Under the pieces are notes generated by a model. That model did not search any database. It saw only the letters and a program-made list of their open reading frames with translations, and was not told the DNA's origin. Shown here one piece after another: positions 1 to 6,433 of a DNA stretch of 9,950 bases. The stretch's first letter is position 1, and every line of letters begins with the position of its first letter. A program made the translations under genes and the position numbers. The stretch comes from Odoribacteraceae bacterium (lineage in GTDB: Bacteria > Bacteroidota > Bacteroidia > Bacteroidales > Marinifilaceae), in assembly GCA_031259905.1 (NCBI GenBank), contig JAIRKS010000205.1:1-9950 (forward strand), read 5' to 3'.

Positions 1-546
1 AGACAAAGACGGTGAGAAAGGAGACAAAGATGGTAGGAAAGGAGACAAAGACGGCGGGAAAGGAGACAAAGACGACGACGGAGGCAGTAGCGCTGACGAC
101 GGAGGCAGTAAAGACGACGGCGGAGGCAGTAAAGACGACGACGGAGGCAGTAGCAGCGACGACGGAGGCAGTAACGGCGACGACGGAGGCAGTAAAGACG
201 ACGACGGAGGCAGTAAAGACGACGACGGAGGCAGTAGCGGTGGCGGCGGAGGCAGTAGCGCTGACGACGGAGGCAGTAGCGGCGGCGACGGAGGCAATAG
301 CGGCGACGGCGGAGGCAGTAAAGACGGCGGCGGAGGCAGTAAAGACGACGGCGGAGGCAGTAAAGACGACGGCGGAGGCAGTAGCGCTGACGACGGAGGC
401 AGTAAAGACGATGGCGGAGGCAGTAGCGGAGACGGGGTAGGTATAGATAAAGGTGAGGGGAGTATAGATAAAGGTGGAGCGGGTATAGATAATGCCGGCG
501 CCGGCAGTAGGGAAGCCGGCGGAGGCAGTAGGGAAGGTGGGGGGTG
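1..546. repeat. 21-bp tandem repeat array (left), about 26 units
   Basis: The stretch is in one continuous 21-bp register (units begin at 1, 22, 43, 64, 85 and so on). Three zones are visible. Units 1-3 are AGACAAAGA-rich. Units from about 64 to 441 are built on a GGAGGCAGTA core followed by a variable tetranucleotide and a GAC/GGC run. Units from about 442 to 546 are diverged, with GTATAGATAAAGG and GCAGTAGGGAAG motifs, and approach the terC stop codon. The top strand is purine-rich, so the strand in the sense of the terC transcript is pyrimidine-rich. The array enters from the left edge, so its true length is unknown. Function is unknown; coding, structural and post-terminator roles are all possible. 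Confidence 0.96.
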
Positions 547-589
547 TAAAGAGGCCGGCGGGTTATTCTTTCCCGGCCTTTTTCCTTAG
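2..589 (+). CDS. possible 3' end of a heptapeptide-repeat protein (partial, start outside window)
   Basis: This forward frame has no stop from the left edge to the TAG at 587-589, and no start codon is visible because it would lie upstream. It reads as seven-residue repeats: DKDGEKG, DKDGRKG and DKDGGKG first, then S-[K/S/N]-[D/A/G/S]-[D/G]-[D/G]-G-G about seventeen times, then diverged IDKG/GSRE units and a short hydrophobic tail (LFFPGLFP). The codons are mostly GAC, GGC and AGC, so third positions are C-rich like those of neighbouring genes. The alternative forward frame at 12-440 uses GTA, GCA and ACG codons unlike the neighbours. If real, it would be the acidic, flexible, low-complexity end of a larger protein. 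However, a 21-bp array keeps frames open by arithmetic, and the last 27 nt overlap terC in a convergent manner, so it may be spurious. I do not recognise a family. Confidence 0.3.
   Translation, partial: DKDGEKGDKDGRKGDKDGGKGDKDDDGGSSADDGGSKDDGGGSKDDDGGSSSDDGGSNGDDGGSKDDDGGSKDDDGGSSGGGGGSSADDGGSSGGDGGNSGDGGGSKDGGGGSKDDGGGSKDDGGGSSADDGGSKDDGGGSSGDGVGIDKGEGSIDKGGAGIDNAGAGSREAGGGSREGGGCKEAGGLFFPGLFP
553..583 (+). terminator. possible intrinsic terminator between the left array and terC
   Basis: GGCCGG (553-558) can pair with CCGGCC (573-578) across a 14-nt loop, followed directly by five T on the plus strand (579-583). On the plus strand this has the form of a Rho-independent terminator for transcripts leaving the array. 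On the minus strand the same hairpin straddles the terC stop codon (563-565) and is followed only by TCTTTA, so it would be a weaker stop for terC. The T-run coincides with Lys codons at the end of terC and may be chance. Confidence 0.35.
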
Positions 590-1507
590 GATGGAGGCGA
601 TGATGGCGGCGGCGAGGAGTGTGACGATGACGGCGAGGGAGGCGAGGTTGGAGACGTGGAAGGAGAGGGAGAGGTCGCGCGACAGCTCGTTGACGCACAT
701 TTTGAGGCCGATGAAGGAGAGGATGCCGGCGAGGGCGTGGTTGAGGTAGTGGAAGTATCGCATGATGCCGTTGAGGGCGAAGTAGAGGGAGCGCAGGCCG
801 AGGATGGCGAAGATGTTGGAGGTAAAGACGATGAACGTGTCGTTGGAGACGGAGAGTACGGCGGGTATGGAGTCGACGGCGAAGATGAGGTCGGAGACCT
901 CGATGAAGAGGAGGGCGAGGAGGAAGGTGGTGGCGTGGAGGCGACCGTCGACGCGGGTGAAGAAGCGGGCGGCGGGGTTGTCGGTGGCGACGGGGAGGAG
1001 GCGGCGGAAGGCACGGATGATGAGGTTTTTGCCGGGGTCGAAGTCGTCGCCGGATTTGCCGCGGGCGACGCGGGCGCCGGTGTAGAGGAGGAAGGCGCCG
1101 AAGAGGTACATGATCCACTCGAAGCGGGTGACGAGCGCCACGCCGGCGAGGATGAAGGCGGCACGCGTGGCGAGGGCGCCGAGGATTCCCCAGAAGAGGA
1201 CGCGGTGCTGGTGGCGAGGGGCGATGGCGAAGTAGTCGAAGATGAGGATGAAGACGAAGAGGTTGTCGACGCTGAGGGATTTCTCGAGGAGGTAGGCGGT
1301 GAAGAATTCGAGGGCGCGCTCGCTGCCGGAGGTGACCAGGACGAGGGCGTTGAAGAGGAGGGCGAGGGTGATCCAGAAGGCGCTCCAGGCGAGGGCGGTT
1401 TTGACGTTCATCTCCTTGTCGCGGCGGTGGAAGAGGCCGAGGTCGAGCAGTAGCATGACGAGGACGAAGGCGATGAAGGCGATCCAGGAGAGGGCGTTTG
1501 GTTGCAT
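563..1507 (-). CDS. terC: TerC/Alx family integral membrane metal-homeostasis protein
   Basis: The predicted 314-residue inner-membrane protein has about eight or nine hydrophobic segments. It shows the TerC family signatures: an acidic residue in the first membrane helix (Asp22 in LLLDLGLFHR), E75-K-S-L-S-V-D81-N-L-F-V-F, and E203-V-S-D206-L-I-F-A-V-D212-S-I-P-A. Family members such as Alx are implicated in manganese export, and TerC in tellurite resistance; which ion this one handles cannot be told. The length is usual for the family, and the C-terminus is short and basic (RKKAGKE). The ATG sits behind an A-rich leader without a Shine-Dalgarno, as is common in Bacteroidota. It lies 63 nt downstream of the dedA-like gene on the same strand, and I see no separate -7 element in the gap, so the two are probably co-transcribed. 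No yybP-ykoY riboswitch is evident in the short gap. The stop abuts the left 21-bp array. Confidence 0.93.
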   Translation of the reverse strand: MQPNALSWIAFIAFVLVMLLLDLGLFHRRDKEMNVKTALAWSAFWITLALLFNALVLVTSGSERALEFFTAYLLEKSLSVDNLFVFILIFDYFAIAPRHQHRVLFWGILGALATRAAFILAGVALVTRFEWIMYLFGAFLLYTGARVARGKSGDDFDPGKNLIIRAFRRLLPVATDNPAARFFTRVDGRLHATTFLLALLFIEVSDLIFAVDSIPAVLSVSNDTFIVFTSNIFAILGLRSLYFALNGIMRYFHYLNHALAGILSFIGLKMCVNELSRDLSLSFHVSNLASLAVIVTLLAAAIIASILRKKAGKE

Positions 1508-1570
1508 GTTGTTTGTTTACTTGTTACGTTTTGTTGCTTTTTTTAGAAGGTGACTCGTCACGTGAACGGG

Positions 1571-2230
1571 TTACACGGTTTTGGCGCTGCCCCTGCCGCG
1601 GCGCGCGCGGGCGATCTCGACGAGCACCGGCAGGAGGGATATAAGGATGATCGCCAGCATTAAGATTTCCAGGTTGCGCTTCACGACGGGCATCTCCCCG
1701 AAGAGGAAGCCGGCGTAGAGGAACATGGCGCACCAGGCGCATCCCCCCGCGACGTTGAAGAGGACGAAGCGCCGGTAGGTCATGCGACCCATCCCGGCGA
1801 CGAACGGGGCGAAGGTGCGGACGATCGGGACGAAGCGCGCGAGGATGATCGTCTTGCCGCCGTGCCGCTCGTAGAAGGCGCGCGTCTTGTCGAGGTACTT
1901 TTGGCGGAATATCCTCGACGAGGGGTCCCGGAAGAGTCTCTTGCCGAGGAACATGCCGACGGTGTAGTTCACGGCGTCGCCGAGGATGGCGGCGCACGAG
2001 AGGAGCAGGGCGAGCGCGTGCACGTCGAGGGAGCGCGTCGTGGCGGCCAGCGCCCCGGCGACGAAGAGGAGGGAGTCGCCGGGCAAGAAGGGGGTGACGA
2101 CGAGGCCGGTCTCGCAGAAAATGACCGCGAAGAGGATGGCGTACACCCACGTGTCGTGGCGCTGCACCAGCGCGGAGAGGTGAACGTCGAGGTGAAGAAA
2201 AATGTCTACTAACTGGTCCAAGATTTCCAT
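1571..2230 (-). CDS. dedA: DedA family membrane protein
   Basis: The 219-residue membrane protein has the DedA (SNARE-associated/VTT) pattern. Glu40 lies in FCETGLVV, followed by TPFLPGDSLLFVAGAL with Asp52. GDAVNYTVG spans residues 84-92. The arginine motif ARFVPIVRTFAPFVAGMGRM carries Arg132 and Arg138, which correspond to the essential arginines of Escherichia coli YqjA/YghB. The C-terminal membrane helix (about 187-207) ends in a basic tail. Family members are tied to proton-motive-force-dependent membrane homeostasis, and some act as flippases for undecaprenyl phosphate or phosphatidylethanolamine; the lipid here is not known. The start is the ATG at 2228-2230, behind an A/T-containing leader without a Shine-Dalgarno. 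It is upstream of and probably co-transcribed with terC, and 216 nt downstream of tRNA-Gln on the same strand. Confidence 0.93.
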   Translation of the reverse strand: MEILDQLVDIFLHLDVHLSALVQRHDTWVYAILFAVIFCETGLVVTPFLPGDSLLFVAGALAATTRSLDVHALALLLSCAAILGDAVNYTVGMFLGKRLFRDPSSRIFRQKYLDKTRAFYERHGGKTIILARFVPIVRTFAPFVAGMGRMTYRRFVLFNVAGGCAWCAMFLYAGFLFGEMPVVKRNLEILMLAIILISLLPVLVEIARARRGRGSAKTV

Positions 2231-2272
2231 GTTCGTGTAAAGTTATCGTGCCCCGCCGCCGGGACACGCTCG

Positions 2273-2280
2273 CGAATGTA
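2273..2280 (-). promoter_or_regulatory. possible -7 promoter element for dedA-terC
   Basis: Read on the minus strand this is TACATTCG, identical to the -7 element of the tRNA-Gln promoter and one base from the Bacteroidota consensus TAnnTTTG. It would start transcription about 35 nt before the dedA ATG. I see no good TTTG box 18-21 bp upstream, so this is weaker than the tRNA promoter. Confidence 0.35.
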
Positions 2281-2446
2281 GCGAATTCCGGTTAAAGAAG
2301 GCCGCGGGGGTGGCTTTTTTCGCCCGGCGGCGAGCGGCGACGACGGGGCGAGGGTAGCGTCCCGCGGCGGGAACGCGTTCGGTAACAGCAAGGGAAGGGA
2401 AGGGGGGAGGGGCGGTCGGCCCGCCGGGAGATGTTAAGGTGGTTTG

Positions 2447-2517
2447 TTGCCCCACTAGGATTCGAACCCAGACAGACAGAACCAGAATCTGTAGTGCTAC
2501 CGTTACACCATAGGGCA
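2447..2517 (-). tRNA. tRNA-Gln (anticodon CTG)
   Basis: The minus strand folds as a 71-nt cloverleaf. The acceptor TGCCCTA pairs with TGGGGCA (one T-G wobble), with discriminator A. The D stem is GTG/CAC. The anticodon stem ACAGA/TCTGT encloses the loop TTCTGGT, giving anticodon CTG. The T stem CTGGG/CCTAG (one G-T wobble) encloses the loop TTCGAAT. CTG reads the glutamine codon CAG. The 3' CCA is not encoded (CAA follows), so CCA would be added enzymatically. The gene stands alone with its own promoter. A CTG isoacceptor fits a GC-rich genome that uses CAG. Confidence 0.95.
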
Positions 2518-2526
2518 ATCGTGCCG

Positions 2527-2556
2527 CGAATGTAACGCTTTCGCGGTAGATTCAAA
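2527..2556 (-). promoter_or_regulatory. promoter of tRNA-Gln (Bacteroidota type)
   Basis: On the minus strand, TTTG (plus 2553-2556) lies 18 bp upstream of TACATTCG (plus 2527-2534). These match the Bacteroidota housekeeping -33 box TTTG and seven of eight bases of the -7 box TAnnTTTG. The first base of the mature tRNA follows 9 nt after the -7 box, which leaves room for only a very short 5' leader. Confidence 0.65.
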
Positions 2557-2817
2557 ACTTTAGTGCCGCGAATTTCACGCGGGCGCCGGCGGCGGCGAGC
2601 ATCACGCCCTCTCCCCCGCCCCCGTCTACCGGTAGCGCCGCGGGAAGGTAGCCGTGACCGGCGGCTTCGTGTACCGCTTTTACATTTTATCGCGACCGCT
2701 CCCGCTCTCCGGTTTCTCGTTCGGGAAACTTTTCACCACCCGGCGGGAATTGACACGCGTTGAAGTCAGCGTGTTACAAAATAAAATGGAAAACTTCCGA
2801 GAAATGTGCCCGGAAAA
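2535..2817. other. non-coding leader region between tRNA-Gln and the nrdJ promoter
   Basis: I see no convincing gene here. The left part (about 2575-2660) is very GC-rich with C-runs and a perfect 10-bp palindrome CTACCGGTAG (2626-2635). The right part (about 2675-2820) is much more AT-rich and carries two dyads, at 2753-2774 and 2789-2822. A near-copy of the tRNA promoter flank (GTGCCGCGAAT, 2563-2573) repeats the one at 2521-2531. Short frames on either strand look like chance: arginine/proline-rich on plus, no recognisable family on minus. A cobalamin riboswitch was looked for and not found. Confidence 0.6.
2753..2774. promoter_or_regulatory. dyad ACACGC-N10-GCGTGT upstream of nrdJ
   Basis: A perfect 6-bp inverted repeat (2753-2758 and 2769-2774) is extendable by a G-T and a T-A pair, with a 10-nt centre. 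It lies about 65 bp upstream of the putative nrdJ -7 box. It could be an operator or an RNA hairpin if transcription starts further upstream. Its 22-bp span does not fit the 16-bp NrdR box, so the regulator is unknown. Confidence 0.3.
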
Positions 2818-2822
2818 TTTTC
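2789..2822. promoter_or_regulatory. imperfect dyad overlapping the nrdJ -33 box
   Basis: GAAAA (2789-2793) and TTCCG (2795-2799) pair with CGGAA (2811-2815) and TTTTC (2818-2822). That makes 10 bp interrupted by a small internal loop, around an 11-nt centre. The right arm covers the proposed -33 element (2818-2821), so a protein bound here would affect initiation. The regulator is unidentified. Confidence 0.35.
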
Positions 2823-2848
2823 TATAAAATGTTTTTTCCATAGCTTCG
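2818..2848 (+). promoter_or_regulatory. probable promoter of nrdJ-ribF
   Basis: TTTT (2818-2821) lies exactly 19 bp upstream of TAGCTTCG (2841-2848), compared with the Bacteroidota consensus TTTG-N19-TAnnTTTG. Each box has one mismatch, and TTCG in place of TTTG is also seen in the tRNA promoter here. Transcription would begin near 2855, giving a leader of about 30 nt before the ATG at 2888. Confidence 0.45.
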
Positions 2849-2887
2849 CGGGGTGCTAAAACAAATCCAAAAAAATAAGACACGCTC

Positions 2888-5455
2888 ATGGAAGAAACAA
2901 TCACCCGGACCGAACAAGGAAACAAGAAAACAAGGGAAAACAAGAAAAAAACGTACACGCAGGAAGAAGCGTTTAACAGTACCCTCGAGTATTTCAAGGG
3001 AGATAAACTCGCCACGCAGGTGTGGGTAAGCAAGTACGCGCTGAAGGACTCGTACGGGAACATCTTCGAGTTGAACCCGAACGACATGCACCACCGGCTC
3101 GCCGCGGAAATCGCGCGCGTCGAGAAACATTACAAAAACCCGCTGAACGAGGAACAAATCTTCGGGCTGCTCGAAGGCTTCAAGTACATCGTCCCGCAAG
3201 GAGGCCCGATGACCGGCATCGGTAACGAGTACCAGATCGCCTCCCTCTCGAACTGCTTCGTGATCGGGCACGAGGGCGCGTCGGACTCCTACGGCGGCGT
3301 GATGAAAGTCGACCAGGAACAAGTACAGCTCATGAAACGGAGAGGCGGCGTGGGGCACGACCTCTCGCACATCCGCCCGAAAGGATCCCCCGTGAAAAAC
3401 TCGGCACTCACCTCCACCGGCATCGTCCCGTTCATGGAACGATACTCCAATTCCACGAGGGAAGTCGCGCAAGACGGGCGCCGAGGCGCGCTCATGCTTA
3501 GCGTCTCCATCAATCACCCCGACTCCGAGAGCTTCATCGACGCCAAAATGACAGAAGGAAAGGTCACCGGCGCGAATATCTCCGTGAAAATCGACGACGA
3601 GTTCATGAACGCGGCCATCAATGACATGGAATACCTCCAGAAATACCCCGTGTACTCCGACGAGCCGAAGTACGAGAAAAGCGTCAAGGCCGCCGAGTTG
3701 TGGGGAAAGATCGTCCACAACGCGTGGCAGTCCGCCGAACCCGGAATTCTCTTCTGGGACACGATCATCCGCGAGAGCGTCCCGGATTGTTACGCCGACC
3801 TGGGCTACAAGACCGTCTCCACGAACCCCTGCGGGGAGATCCCCCTCTGCCCGTACGACTCCTGCCGCTTGCTGGCGATCAACCTTTACTCTTACGTGAA
3901 CGAACCCTTCACGCCGCGGGCCGCGTTCGACTACTCCCTCTTTGAAAAACACGTCCGCCTGGCACAACGGATCATGGACGATATCATCGACCTCGAGCTG
4001 GAGAAGATCGACGCGATCCTCGAGAAGATCGACCAGGACCCGGAAGACGACGAGATCAAAGGCGTCGAGACGCGCCTCTGGAAACGCATCAGGAGGAAAG
4101 CAAAAGAAGGAAGACGTACCGGCGTCGGCATCACCGCCGAGGGAGACATGCTCGCCGCCCTCGGCATGAGATACGGAAGCGACGAGGCCGTCGCGTTCTC
4201 CGTGGACGTCCACAAGCGCCTCGCGATTGCCGCCTACGACGCCTCGGTAGAGCTGGCCATCGACCGCGGCGCCTTCAAGATACACGACGCCGGGAGGGAA
4301 AAAGACAACCCCTTCATCGCCCGCCTCCGCGAAGCCGATCCCGCGATGTACGATCGCATGGCGCGGCACGGGAGAAGAAACATCGCCTGCCTCACCATCG
4401 CCCCCACCGGCTCCACCAGCCTCATGACGCAGACCACCTCCGGGATCGAACCCGTCTTCATGCCCGTCTACAAGCGACGCAGGAAAGTCAACCCGAACGA
4501 TAAAAACGTGCAAGTCGCCTTTACCGACGAGACCGGCGACTCCTACGAGGAGTTCCTCGTCTTCCACCACAAGTTCACCGTCTGGATGGAAAAGAACGGG
4601 CACGACACCCGGAAAGAATACTCCGACGAGGAACTCAAGGAGCTCGTCCGGCAATCCCCCTACCACCTCGCCACCTCCACCGACATCGACTGGCTCGCCA
4701 AGGTACGCATGCAAGGGCGCGTCCAGCAATGGGTCGACCACTCCATCAGCGTTACCGTCAACCTGCCCGAAGAAGCCACCGAGGAACTCGTCGGGAAACT
4801 ATACGTCGAGGCATGGAAAAGCGGCTGCAAGGGCTGCACCGTCTACCGGGAAGGCTCGCGCGCCGGGGTACTCGTCGGCACCTCCGGCAAAAAAGAAACA
4901 ACCATGCCCTCGAAACGCCCCAGGGAACTCGCAGCCGAGGTCGTCCGCTTCCAAAACAACAAGGAAAAATGGATCGCCTTCATTGGCCTCTACGAGGGAC
5001 AACCCTACGAGATCTTCACCGGCATCGCCGACGACGAGGAAGGCATCATGCTGCCGAAAGCCGTCAGCGACGGGAAAATCGTCAAAAACACCAACGAGGA
5101 CGGCAACAGCCGCTACGACTTCCAGTTCTCCAACAAGCGCGGCTTCAAGACCACCGTCGAGGGCCTATCCTACAAGTTCAACAAAGAATTCTGGAACTAC
5201 GCCAAGTTCATCTCCGGCGTCCTTCGCTACGGCATGCCCATCCCCCAAGTCATCGAACTCGTCGGGGCGATGGAATTCGACAACGAGAACATCAACACCT
5301 GGAAAAACGGCGTCGAACGCGCCCTCAGGAAATTCGTCCCCGACGGCACCGAAGTCTCCAACAGCACCCCCTGCGAGAACTGCGGATCCACCACCGTCGT
5401 CTACGAGGAAGGATGCATCACCTGCAAGGACTGCGGCATGAGCAAATGTGAATAA
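2888..5455 (+). CDS. nrdJ: class II (adenosylcobalamin-dependent) ribonucleotide reductase
   Basis: This 855-residue enzyme reduces ribonucleotides to deoxyribonucleotides using a thiyl radical made from coenzyme B12, so it needs no radical-carrying subunit and works with or without oxygen. Active-site residues are recognisable. Asn313-Pro-Cys315-Gly-Glu317 holds the radical cysteine and its partners. Cys123 (SLSNCFVIG) and Cys326 (11 residues after Cys315) are the likely redox pair, spaced as in the Thermotoga NrdJ. PTGSTS (506-511) fits the phosphate-binding loop. The catalytic core closes with SGCKGCTVYREGSR (about 645-658). A TSCPD domain follows (about 676-820), then a zinc ribbon with Cys829, 832, 843, 846, 849 and 854, whose last cysteines may re-reduce the active site. 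The first 22 residues form a Lys/Asn/Glu-rich tail encoded by imperfect ACAAGRAAA direct repeats. No other Met before residue 67 would keep the conserved N-terminus. ribF follows 21 nt later. Confidence 0.96.
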   Translation: MEETITRTEQGNKKTRENKKKTYTQEEAFNSTLEYFKGDKLATQVWVSKYALKDSYGNIFELNPNDMHHRLAAEIARVEKHYKNPLNEEQIFGLLEGFKYIVPQGGPMTGIGNEYQIASLSNCFVIGHEGASDSYGGVMKVDQEQVQLMKRRGGVGHDLSHIRPKGSPVKNSALTSTGIVPFMERYSNSTREVAQDGRRGALMLSVSINHPDSESFIDAKMTEGKVTGANISVKIDDEFMNAAINDMEYLQKYPVYSDEPKYEKSVKAAELWGKIVHNAWQSAEPGILFWDTIIRESVPDCYADLGYKTVSTNPCGEIPLCPYDSCRLLAINLYSYVNEPFTPRAAFDYSLFEKHVRLAQRIMDDIIDLELEKIDAILEKIDQDPEDDEIKGVETRLWKRIRRKAKEGRRTGVGITAEGDMLAALGMRYGSDEAVAFSVDVHKRLAIAAYDASVELAIDRGAFKIHDAGREKDNPFIARLREADPAMYDRMARHGRRNIACLTIAPTGSTSLMTQTTSGIEPVFMPVYKRRRKVNPNDKNVQVAFTDETGDSYEEFLVFHHKFTVWMEKNGHDTRKEYSDEELKELVRQSPYHLATSTDIDWLAKVRMQGRVQQWVDHSISVTVNLPEEATEELVGKLYVEAWKSGCKGCTVYREGSRAGVLVGTSGKKETTMPSKRPRELAAEVVRFQNNKEKWIAFIGLYEGQPYEIFTGIADDEEGIMLPKAVSDGKIVKNTNEDGNSRYDFQFSNKRGFKTTVEGLSYKFNKEFWNYAKFISGVLRYGMPIPQVIELVGAMEFDNENINTWKNGVERALRKFVPDGTEVSNSTPCENCGSTTVVYEEGCITCKDCGMSKCE

Positions 5456-5476
5456 CCATACCCCCCGCGGCAACAC

Positions 5477-6427
5477 ATGATCACCCACCACGGGATAAAA
5501 AAAAGCGCCATCCACCGCCCGGTAGTCACCATCGGGAGCTTCGACGGCGTGCACCGCGGACACCACGCCCTCCTCGAGACACTCCTCGCCGTCACCCGTG
5601 AACTGGACGGGCAATCCGTCGTGATCACCTTCGATCCCCACCCGCGGGAGATCCTCTACCCGATGGAGCGAAAGCCGGGAATACTCTCCACCCTCGCCGA
5701 GAAAACCGCCCTCCTCGAACAACGCGGCGTCGATCGCCTCGTCATCCTCCCCTTCACCCGGGAAACCGGGCAAGTCGAGTACGACGCCTTCGTCAAGCAC
5801 CTCCTCGTCGACACGGTCGGCATCCAGGCGCTCGTCGTCGGCCACGACCACCGCCTCGGCAGGGGAAGGGCGGGAAACCACGAGAATCTCCGGCGCCTCG
5901 CCGACGAACACGCCTTCATCCTCGCGCGGCAACCCCTCGTCGAGACCCTCGGCGCCGGCGTCAGCTCCACCAGGATTCGCGACGCCCTCCTCACCGGGAA
6001 CGTCCACCTCGCCAACGAGCTCCTCGGCTACCGCTACCCGCTAACGGGGACCGTCGTCCCGGGGGAACACGTCGGGCGGCAAATCGGCTTCCCCACCGCC
6101 AACCTCCGCCTCGACGACGACCGCAAACTCCTCCCCGCCCCCGGCGTCTACGCCATCGAGGCCACAGCGGCAGGTGAACTATACCGGGGAATGTTAAACG
6201 TAGGCACGCGCCCGACCGTCAGCACCGCGGGACGCCTCTCCATCGAGGCGCACCTCTTCGACTTTGACCGGGACATCTACGGCGACGCCATCACCCTCCA
6301 CCTCCTCGACCGCGTCAGGGGAGAAAGAAAATTCGAAAACGTCAACGAGCTAAAAAAACAACTCCTCCGCGACAAGCACTCCGTCCTCGCGCGGGAAACT
6401 CCGGGCATCGCCGGCGAAGCCTTGTAA
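5477..6427 (+). CDS. ribF: bifunctional riboflavin kinase / FAD synthetase
   Basis: The 316-residue enzyme phosphorylates riboflavin to FMN and adenylylates FMN to FAD in the cytosol. The N-terminal nucleotidyltransferase half (about 15-180) has the nucleotide-binding GSFDGVHRGH motif (20-29), TFDPHPREIL, and the SSTRIR motif (163-168) that stands in for the ISSTxIR signature of the family. The C-terminal kinase half (about 183-305) has GRQIGFPTANL, with Gly204-Phe-Pro-Thr-Ala-Asn209 binding MgATP and flavin, then GVYA and MLNVGTRPT. Length and domain order are normal. It lies 21 nt after nrdJ with no terminator between, so the two are probably one transcript; no functional link beyond housekeeping is obvious. 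The FMN made here is the cofactor of the dus product encoded convergently next door. Start is the ATG at 5477. Confidence 0.96.
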   Translation: MITHHGIKKSAIHRPVVTIGSFDGVHRGHHALLETLLAVTRELDGQSVVITFDPHPREILYPMERKPGILSTLAEKTALLEQRGVDRLVILPFTRETGQVEYDAFVKHLLVDTVGIQALVVGHDHRLGRGRAGNHENLRRLADEHAFILARQPLVETLGAGVSSTRIRDALLTGNVHLANELLGYRYPLTGTVVPGEHVGRQIGFPTANLRLDDDRKLLPAPGVYAIEATAAGELYRGMLNVGTRPTVSTAGRLSIEAHLFDFDRDIYGDAITLHLLDRVRGERKFENVNELKKQLLRDKHSVLARETPGIAGEAL

Positions 6428-6433
6428 AACGAA

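Noticed and set aside
12..440. 142-codon plus-strand frame of TTEAVKT-type heptads in the left array
   Set aside because: It competes with the second-frame reading, uses ACG/GCA/GTA codons unlike neighbouring genes, and exists because a 21-bp period keeps frames open. The ATG and stop lie at array edges by chance.
1..546. CRISPR array at the left end
   Set aside because: Units are contiguous 21-bp tandem repeats without unique spacers of 28-40 nt, and no cas genes are nearby.
2580..2690. Cobalamin riboswitch upstream of nrdJ
   Set aside because: It was considered because the enzyme needs adenosylcobalamin. A string AGCCGTGACCGGCGG (2650-2664) loosely recalls the B12 box, but the conserved core segments and their order are missing.
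2563..2763. 66-codon plus-strand frame between tRNA-Gln and nrdJ
   Set aside because: Arg/Pro-rich composition typical of a chance frame in GC-rich non-coding DNA; no promoter or family match.
2680..3087. 135-codon minus-strand frame over the nrdJ promoter and 5' end
   Set aside because: It overlaps the conserved start of nrdJ and its promoter, and the hydrophobic stretch is antisense to the Lys-rich tail.
2822..4741. 639-codon minus-strand frame opposite nrdJ
   Set aside because: This is an antisense shadow produced by strongly C-ending codons of nrdJ. The composition is Val/Asp/Gly-rich with no domain.
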